In this document: in pieces, positions 53,538 to 58,623 of the stretch
Numbering within the stretch: position 1 is the first letter of the stretch
How the letters are laid out: the number at the start of each line of letters is the position of its first letter
Source: JAHWKV01 sp040905365
GTDB taxonomy: Bacteria > Actinomycetota > CADDZG01 > JAHWKV01
Assembly (NCBI GenBank): GCA_040905365.1
Contig: JBBDRQ010000009.1
Location: forward strand, 1 to 58,623
Direction: 5' to 3'
Length of the DNA stretch: 58,623 bases
Notes under the pieces: generated by a model
The model's database searches: none
Seen by the model: the letters and a program-made list of their open reading frames with translations, nothing else
Told to the model about the DNA's origin: nothing
Made by a program: the position numbers and the translations under genes

Positions 53538-56297
53538 CTAGAGCGTCGCCGCCTCCTCCAATACCGCCAGGATCTCGTCGCCGAAACTTTCCAGCTTGGC
53601 CGGTCCGATGCCCCGGATGCGGGCCAGGTCGGCCAGAGTGCTGCAGCCTGAGGCGGCGATCTGCTCCAGGGTCTTGTCGTGCATGATCGTAAATGCGGGC
53701 TTGCCGGTCGAACGGGCTCTGTCGAGCCGCCATTGCCTGAGCAGGGTCGCGGCGGCTGTCTGGATCTCGTCCGGGGCTTCGGGCTGGGAGGCAGCCGGCG
53801 GGTGGGAGGCGGCCGGTTCCGGCCGGGTCTGCCCGACCGCCGGCGGGGTCCACTCGACCCTCATCTGTTCGATGAACATGGACGGCGGTGATCCGGCGGT
53901 CACCGTGACGGATTTGCGGCCGCGGGTTAGGGCGACGTGGAACACTCTTCGCTCCTCCTCCTCGTCGGTAGCCAGTCGGTGGGGCAGGAGCCCGGCCGTT
54001 GTGTCATGGACTATGACGTGATCCCACTCCCGGCCCTTTACGGCGTGGATGCTGGCCAGGGTTACGCCGTTGGGGTCGCCGGGGGCGCTCAGGCCATCCC
54101 GCAGCCACCGCTCGAAGCCCTCACCGCCCGGATGTAGCTTGCCCACCGCGATAAGGATGTCCAGGTCGTCGGTTTGTGGTGATCGATCCAAGCGCCGGCG
54201 CTGTCCGTCCAGCGCCTCCATGGATTCGGCGAGCCCTACCCGGTCCCGCAAGACCCGCAGTATCTGGTCCGTACTTCCGCTTCGCGCCACATTGGCCAGC
54301 ATCTCGAGGTCGTCGGCGAACGAGTGGATCTTGGCCGAATCCCGATCCGAGAGGCGGTCCGCCAGGGAGCGCAGGCCGGCAATGGTGCGCTGCTCGGCCA
54401 TCCACTCGATCACCTTGGGCGACAGGGCGCGCGGCGGCCGCCGCGCGGCGAGGGATATGTCCTTGGGGTGCAGCCGCTCCGGGCCGGCGGCCAGGCGCAG
54501 CCAACTCAGAGCGGCCCTTACGCCGGTGCGCTCCAAGAACCCGGCGCCGACGGCTTGGTTGACCGGTACTCCTTCGGACGCGAGCAGCAACTGCACCGGC
54601 GCCAGTGAATTGTTGACCCGCGTCAACACGGCCAGGTCGGCAGGGTCGATGCCGGCGCCGAGCAGGGTCATGGCGGTGTCGAGCGTGGTGGAAACCGGGT
54701 CGTCGGATTCGTGTACCTGCAGTCCCGAGGTGGGGCCGGGTTCCCCGGGCGGGGAGGTGATTGCTTTGTCGACCCGCCGTCGATTGTGGGTCAGCAAGGT
54801 GACGGCGGCCGTGACGATGGCCGGAGGGCAGCGGTAGTTGACGCCAAGCGCATGGCTGCCGGCTCCGGGGAAAAACCGAGCGTAGTCGATCAGCCAGTCG
54901 GGCGTGGCGCCCGCATATCCGTAGATCGTCTGGTCGTCGTCGCCCACGCCGAAGACGGCGCCGGAGGGCCCCGCCAGCAGCCGGATCAGAAGCAGGTGGG
55001 CGGGGGTAAGGTCCTGGAACTCGTCGACCAGCATGATCCGGCAGGCCCGGCGGGCCCGGTACCGGGCCGACGGGTCGGTCAGCAGAATCTCGACCGCTCG
55101 GTATATTTGCTCGTCGAAGTCGACCACGGCTCGGTCGGCCAGGGCGCGGCGGTAAGACTCGAAGACCTCCGGCAGGCCTTGGACGTCGCCTGCGAAGTCG
55201 CTTTCAACCTCAGCCGGAGTGCGCAGTCCCAAGCGCACCGAGGAGAAGGCCTCGATCCACGCCGCGGCCGGGTCCGCGTTGGCCCGGCGCCCGAGCTTGA
55301 CGAGCGAATCGAGAAGCTGGCGCACACCGCGCTCGTCGAGCGTTTCGATGGTTCGGCCTTCTCCGAAGCGGCCCGATCCGCTTACCACGGCTAGCCCCAA
55401 AGCGTTCAGCGAACGTACCTGGAGGCCCGGAAGGTCCTGGGTGCGGTCTTTCATCTGCTGGGCCGCGCGCTTGTTGAAGGCGACCAGGCACAGGGCCTGG
55501 GGCGGGATCTTCCACGCCTTGAGCAGGTGGCGGGCTCGTTCGGTGAGAACCCGGGTCTTGCCGGAGCCGGCCGGCGCGATTATCCGGGCGGACCCGTCGG
55601 CATGGACCACCGCGGCCCGCTGGTCGTCGGAAAGAACCGCGTCGGCAAGATTGGTGTCGAACGGAATCAACGAATCGTGCTCCAGCGCCACGCGGTGCAC
55701 CACGCGCACCGGGGACCCGGCGCAGGATTGCGGACCCAGGAAGTGCAAAGGGCCGCCGTCGCAGAACGCGGGTTGGCCGTCGGGCAGGATTACGTCGGCG
55801 GGCCCTCCGGCCTGGGCGCCGAGCCGGACCGCCTGGTTGGTGGGTCCCCACTCGAGCTGGTCACCGTTGCGGGCGTCGAGGCAGTTGCCGAGCACCGTTC
55901 GAAGCTGCTCCCCGGGGAAAGTAAAACCGGGGGTAAGGGCCCAAGGCGGTGACCGAAGGGTCTCCTGGCTGGTCTCCGACCACTCGCCTTCCAGCTCCAC
56001 TACGACCGGTTGCCGTTTGAAGTGGGACTCGAGCAGCGCGTCGAGCTGGGTGCCCATGGATTCGGAGCTCGCAACAGGTACGCGCGGGCAGTCGATCCAA
56101 GGCGCCGGCACCTCTTGACCCGGGGACACGATCACACCGCGCCCCAACCACGGAGCCGGCCGGCCCGTCCCGCCGCGTGCGCGCGGCCGCGGCGGCTGTA
56201 CTGCAGGCGGCGGGGTTCCGGCCGACTGCCAGCAAGCCCGGACCGCCGCCACGTTGTTGTGGGTACCCCCGCAGTGGGCGCACTGAATGTTCGGCAT
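53538..56297 (-). CDS. UvrD2-like superfamily 1 DNA helicase with HRDC domain
   Basis: About 919 residues from ATG 56297. It starts MPNIQCAHCGGTHNNVAAVRACW, a possible zinc knuckle. About 200 N-terminal residues have no helicase motif. Then come Walker A APAGSGKTRVL, motif II MLVDEFQDL, VGDDDQTIYGYAGA, LGVNYRCP and the C-terminal VTLASIHAVKGREWDHVIV and VFHVALTRGRKS. An HRDC domain follows at about 850-919 (LRQWRLDRARSTGKPAFTIMHDKTLEQIA). Mycobacterial UvrD2 also joins a UvrD core to HRDC. Probable role in DNA repair and R-loop or replication-fork processing. Confidence 0.9.
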   Translation of the reverse strand: MPNIQCAHCGGTHNNVAAVRACWQSAGTPPPAVQPPRPRARGGTGRPAPWLGRGVIVSPGQEVPAPWIDCPRVPVASSESMGTQLDALLESHFKRQPVVVELEGEWSETSQETLRSPPWALTPGFTFPGEQLRTVLGNCLDARNGDQLEWGPTNQAVRLGAQAGGPADVILPDGQPAFCDGGPLHFLGPQSCAGSPVRVVHRVALEHDSLIPFDTNLADAVLSDDQRAAVVHADGSARIIAPAGSGKTRVLTERARHLLKAWKIPPQALCLVAFNKRAAQQMKDRTQDLPGLQVRSLNALGLAVVSGSGRFGEGRTIETLDERGVRQLLDSLVKLGRRANADPAAAWIEAFSSVRLGLRTPAEVESDFAGDVQGLPEVFESYRRALADRAVVDFDEQIYRAVEILLTDPSARYRARRACRIMLVDEFQDLTPAHLLLIRLLAGPSGAVFGVGDDDQTIYGYAGATPDWLIDYARFFPGAGSHALGVNYRCPPAIVTAAVTLLTHNRRRVDKAITSPPGEPGPTSGLQVHESDDPVSTTLDTAMTLLGAGIDPADLAVLTRVNNSLAPVQLLLASEGVPVNQAVGAGFLERTGVRAALSWLRLAAGPERLHPKDISLAARRPPRALSPKVIEWMAEQRTIAGLRSLADRLSDRDSAKIHSFADDLEMLANVARSGSTDQILRVLRDRVGLAESMEALDGQRRRLDRSPQTDDLDILIAVGKLHPGGEGFERWLRDGLSAPGDPNGVTLASIHAVKGREWDHVIVHDTTAGLLPHRLATDEEEERRVFHVALTRGRKSVTVTAGSPPSMFIEQMRVEWTPPAVGQTRPEPAASHPPAASQPEAPDEIQTAAATLLRQWRLDRARSTGKPAFTIMHDKTLEQIAASGCSTLADLARIRGIGPAKLESFGDEILAVLEEAATL

Positions 56298-56516
56298 CAA
56301 ATGATTCCGCAGCGAAGGAGGCGCATGGTTCGAGGATACCGAGCCCGGGTGACACGGCCGCAGCGGCCGCCCATCGTCGAGCCCCCTTTGTGAGCGGTAG
56401 GCGGTTAGTGATGCAAAAAATACCTGGTTGCCAAGAAATTCTTTTAATAATCCGCGAGTTCTGCCGATTAGAAAGGGACGAGAAAGCTAGCGGGCCGCAG
56501 GCCCCAAGGGGGAAAC

Positions 56517-56843
56517 ATGAAGCCGAAGATTGTAATTGGTACCGGCCTGATCGCACTCCTATCGGCCGGAGCCGCGGCCTTCGGAGTCGGTGCGATCGGT
56601 ACGTCGGAGCCGGCCCCGGCCGAAGAAACCGAGGCTGCTGAAGCGCCGGCTGACCCGGCCGTGACCCTCCCCTCCGTGTCCCCGGAAGCACAGGTGGAAG
56701 CGGAACGGCTTGTCGATATCAGCCAGGTCATCTCCGAAATTACCCAGGAAGCACTCGAGCGCCCTAGGGAAGAGCGAATGACTCCCGAAGAGGCGAGGGA
56801 GCTGATCCTCGGGCGGATGGGGGAACTGGAGGTGAGGCCATAG
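56517..56843 (+). CDS. Small exported acidic protein
   Basis: 108 residues. A signal peptide (about 1-26, KPKIVIGTGLIALLSAGAAAFGVGA) precedes a very acidic linker (EETEAAEAPAD) and a helical tail (QVEAERLVDISQVISEITQEALERPREERMTPEEARELIL). No Cys and no known domain. The Shine-Dalgarno AAGGGGG is just upstream, beside a small hairpin (GGGCC-GCA-GGCCC, 56492-56504). The 216-bp region upstream is AT-richer than average and holds the palindrome AAGAA-A-TTCTT (56433-56443). Function unknown. Confidence 0.7.
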   Translation: MKPKIVIGTGLIALLSAGAAAFGVGAIGTSEPAPAEETEAAEAPADPAVTLPSVSPEAQVEAERLVDISQVISEITQEALERPREERMTPEEARELILGRMGELEVRP

Positions 56844-56908
56844 CCGGACCGTCTGTTTCTCGCTCTCGATCAGTACGTAGCCAAAAGATTCTCAAATTCG
56901 GCGGCTCG

Positions 56909-56962
56909 CCGCTTACCAATAATGAGCCGCTCACCAGTAGTGAGCTGCTCACCAATAACAAG
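56909..56962 (+). repeat. Three tandem 18-nt repeats in 5' region
   Basis: Units at 56909-56926, 56927-56944 and 56945-56962 follow CYGCTYACCARTARYRAG. Unit 2 with the first bases of unit 3 forms the hairpin GCTCAC-CAGTA-GTGAGC, and units 1 and 3 can form partial hairpins. The last unit runs directly into the Shine-Dalgarno AAGGAG of the exported protein at 56972. Confidence 0.85.
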
Positions 56963-56971
56963 GAGAAAAAC

Positions 56972-57430
56972 ATGAACAAGTTCACTCGAGTATGCGCTGC
57001 AGGCCTGACCTCCGTTGTTGCCCTAGGTGTGTTTGCCGTGCCTGCCGGTGCGGCCGAGGCGGGGGACCCGAGCACCGCCGAATCCATTTGCGAGTACCTG
57101 GCTGTTCCGACCACCGAAGCGGCGCAGCAGCTGGAAACTTTGAACACCAGACTGGCCGAAGAGGCCACCGCAATAACCGAAGCACGGACTGCCTTCGACG
57201 CCGCTACCGGCGTGCTGACCACCACCACCCTGGCGTACTTCGAGGCGATTGACGCCGAAGCGGGAGTGAACGGCGCAGCGGGCGCCTACGAGGACGCGGT
57301 TATCGACTTCGTAGACGACATGATCGTGTGGCTCGAGGCCGTCGACGCTCACGCCGACACCACTATGGAGGTTGGCGTGTACGAGATCATCCTCGACTAC
57401 TGGACCGGTCTCTGCCCGGCAGCGGTGTAG
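56972..57430 (+). CDS. Small exported protein, 152 aa
   Basis: Signal peptide of about 28 residues (FTRVCAAGLTSVVALGVFAVPAGA), then a helical mature part of alternating Ala/Glu/Thr (ETLNTRLAEEATAITEARTAF) with Cys near residue 40 (SICEYL) and near the end (GLCPAAV), able to pair as a disulfide. It resembles a secreted small helical protein of unknown role. ATG 56972 has AAGGAGA 6-7 nt upstream. A strong terminator follows. Confidence 0.72.
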   Translation: MNKFTRVCAAGLTSVVALGVFAVPAGAAEAGDPSTAESICEYLAVPTTEAAQQLETLNTRLAEEATAITEARTAFDAATGVLTTTTLAYFEAIDAEAGVNGAAGAYEDAVIDFVDDMIVWLEAVDAHADTTMEVGVYEIILDYWTGLCPAAV

Positions 57431-57453
57431 CACTCACTAGCAACCTACGGGTT

Positions 57454-57492
57454 ACGTCAAAGGAGCCAGCTTTAAGCTGGCTCCTTTGACGT
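57454..57492 (+). terminator. Rho-independent-like hairpin
   Basis: Perfect 17-bp stem (ACGTCAAAGGAGCCAGC with complement) and TTTAA loop, 23 bp past the stop of the exported protein. Being nearly palindromic it could work in both directions. Confidence 0.8.
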
Positions 57493-57549
57493 ACTGGCGG
57501 TGTTAGGGTGACGCTTCTTGCCCATGTCGGATGGAAAAGGGGGTTGCTG

Positions 57550-57978
57550 ATGGCGGATCGGACCGCCTCCGCGGTTTGGAGCGGGGGTCTGACCGATGGG
57601 AGCGGCAGCGTGTCGCTGGATTCCTCGGGACTTGCAACCTTCGATGTCTCCTGGGCGCGCCGCGCGGAGGACCCCGGAGGGTCCACCAGCCCCGAAGAAC
57701 TGCTGGCCGCGGCATATGCGTCTTGCTACTGCATGGCGCTGTCGAAGGCGGTCGCCGACGCCGGCGGCTCCACTGCCAAGTTCGATGCATCCTCAACCGT
57801 GTCGATGGTGCCGGGTACCGGGATCACCAAGGTGGCGCTCACGGTCAGAGCCGAGGTCGATGGGCTGGACGCGGGCGGCTTTGCCGCGGCTGCCGAGGCC
57901 GCCAGCCAGGGTTGCCCGGTGGCAGGGCTGTTCAAGGGCGGTTCGGCCGAGATGACGCTGGATGCCGCCCTGGCGTAG
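57550..57978 (+). CDS. OsmC/Ohr-family peroxiredoxin-like protein
   Basis: 142 residues. The two redox Cys are in ASCYCMALSKAV (Cys near residues 58 and 60) and in SQGCPVAGLFKGG (near 120), with the conserved STSPEELLAAAYASC before the first. The N-terminal VWSGGLTDGSGSVSLDSSG is the usual OsmC sheet. It reduces organic hydroperoxides in the cytoplasm. ATG 57550 follows AAGGGGG with 7 nt spacing. Osmotic/oxidative function fits the stress theme of the window. Confidence 0.92.
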   Translation: MADRTASAVWSGGLTDGSGSVSLDSSGLATFDVSWARRAEDPGGSTSPEELLAAAYASCYCMALSKAVADAGGSTAKFDASSTVSMVPGTGITKVALTVRAEVDGLDAGGFAAAAEAASQGCPVAGLFKGGSAEMTLDAALA

Positions 57979-58073
57979 GCCGCGGTGTCACCAAATTTGC
58001 CGTCGGGATGCCCCTTCGGAGTAGCATTCGGCTTGCAGTCCTCGCCAACTAACCAGGTCCTAGGAGAGCTCCG

Positions 58074-58623
58074 ATGCAAAAAGGTCATTTGCGATTTTTG
58101 ACGTTGGCGGGTTTGGTAGCGACGACCTTGACCTTCGGGGCATCGGCGGCGTTGGCCTCGTGCCACCGGTTTAACGTTGAGGCGTCGCCCGAGCGTGCGT
58201 TTGAGGGCGATATCGTAACGGTCACCGTCAGCCGGCTGAGCGCTTCGGCCGATTCATCGGTGGCGGTCTCTACGGTGCCGGATTCAGCGACCCCCGACGA
58301 CTTCTCCCCTATCCAGGAGCGGTTGAGCTTCGCCGGCACCGAAAGAGAGAAGTCCGTCGATATTCGGATCGTCGACGACACCGCGCGGGAGTCCAGCGAG
58401 ACTTTCTTGATCCGATTGAGCGACCCGCAAGGCTGCTCGGAGGGCCCTGCGTTTATTCTTCCGGCCGATCTGACAGTTACGATCATCGCGAACGATCAGA
58501 CCCCCGGTCCGCCGCCGGCACCCGAACCCGAGCCCGAACCCGAGCCCGAACCCGAACCCGAGCCCGAGCCCGAGCCCGAACCCGAGCCCGAGCCCGAACC
58601 CGAGCCCGAACCCGAGCCCGAAC
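58074..58623 (+). CDS. Exported Calx-beta-like protein with Pro-Glu repeat (partial, runs off right edge)
   Basis: Starts at ATG 58074 after GGAGAG and is still open at the edge, so 183 residues are seen. The signal peptide (about 1-27, ending AALA) precedes an immunoglobulin-like Calx-beta-type unit: EGDIVTVTVSRLSASADSSVAVST, SIQERLSF-like TEREKSVDIRIVDDTARESSETFLIRLSDPQG and LTVTIIANDQT. Then a Pro-Pro hinge leads to a PE dipeptide repeat from 58521 on. This looks like a surface or wall-spanning protein, with the repeat as a stiff stalk. What follows the repeat is not visible. Confidence 0.83.
   Translation, partial: MQKGHLRFLTLAGLVATTLTFGASAALASCHRFNVEASPERAFEGDIVTVTVSRLSASADSSVAVSTVPDSATPDDFSPIQERLSFAGTEREKSVDIRIVDDTARESSETFLIRLSDPQGCSEGPAFILPADLTVTIIANDQTPGPPPAPEPEPEPEPEPEPEPEPEPEPEPEPEPEPEPEPE
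58521..58623 (+). repeat. Hexanucleotide repeat CCCGAR (Pro-Glu)n
   Basis: About 17 copies of CCCGAA/CCCGAG run to the edge of the window and probably beyond. The window end at this repeat may reflect an assembly break. Confidence 0.92.

Noticed and set aside
56909..56962. CRISPR-like repeats
   Set aside because: Units are contiguous with no spacers and no cas genes are nearby.
58521..58623. CRISPR or mobile-element end
   Set aside because: It is a coding Pro-Glu hexamer repeat in frame with an exported protein.

Overview
The window is high-GC, densely packed bacterial DNA. It fits an actinomycetote (Actinomycetota): it has a HelD-type RNA polymerase-associated helicase, an HRDC-tailed UvrD2-like helicase, a SigB/SigF-family sigma factor with partner-switching proteins, TreY/TreZ trehalose synthesis, GTG/TTG starts, 4-bp GTGA/ATGA operon overlaps, and apparent leaderless promoters (TANNNT 6-7 nt before a start codon). 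The exact class (for example Acidimicrobiia, Nitriliruptoria or another uncultured lineage) cannot be read from the sequence. I see no rRNA, tRNA, CRISPR array, transposase, integrase or phage gene, so this looks like ordinary chromosome. No gap between genes exceeds about 300 bp. A gene is cut at each edge: a membrane protein at the left and a Pro-Glu-repeat exported protein at the right.

Layout. 0-7 kb: a truncated membrane protein, a small zinc protein and a minus-strand run of a polytopic membrane protein, an OmpR-type response regulator, a histidine kinase, an NAD-dependent epimerase with a cysteine-containing insertion, and ettA. 7-10.5 kb: a plus-strand run of GT2 glycosyltransferase, DUF2064/TIGR04282-type transferase, SAM methyltransferase, a membrane cytochrome-b/molybdopterin oxidoreductase with an internal twin-arginine motif, and a 4-TM protein. 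10.5-12.6 kb: helD. 12.7-25.2 kb: a catabolic island with an Lrp regulator, two class III aminotransferases, a large FAD/Fe-S dehydrogenase, a D-2-hydroxyacid dehydrogenase, an amidase, an aldehyde dehydrogenase, a creatinase-like M24 protein without metal ligands, and a mandelate-racemase-type enolase-superfamily enzyme. 25.3-30.6 kb: an unknown protein, an MFS transporter fused to a degenerate hydrolase-like domain, and a PEP-synthase/rifampin-phosphotransferase-like enzyme split into two overlapping genes. 30.7-32.6 kb: thiC under a TPP riboswitch. 32.6-41.3 kb: NfeD protease, slipin, PepD dipeptidase, a lipoprotein, treY and treZ.

41.3-50 kb is a general-stress signalling region. It holds an Mrr-type nuclease-like protein, a small zinc protein, a DksA/TraR-like protein, a YihY membrane protein, an RsbW-like kinase, a degenerate ATPase, a STAS antagonist, a second degenerate ATPase, the sigma factor, and a converging operon of receiver-PP2C phosphatase, CHASE3 histidine kinase and single-domain response regulator. 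The expected logic is kinase/receiver control of the phosphatase, which dephosphorylates the STAS protein, which frees the sigma factor. Four sequences of the form GTTT..-N13/14-GGG(T/A)A lie upstream of four transcription units here, consistent with a self-regulated local regulon.

50-58.6 kb holds cell-envelope and housekeeping genes: an M15 peptidase lipoprotein and, divergently, an amidase_3 lipoprotein with a 21-G tract, a histidine phosphatase, a cytochrome P450 preceded by two inverted repeats, the UvrD-like helicase, two small exported proteins separated by an 18-nt triple repeat, an OsmC-family protein and the truncated Calx-beta/Pro-Glu protein.
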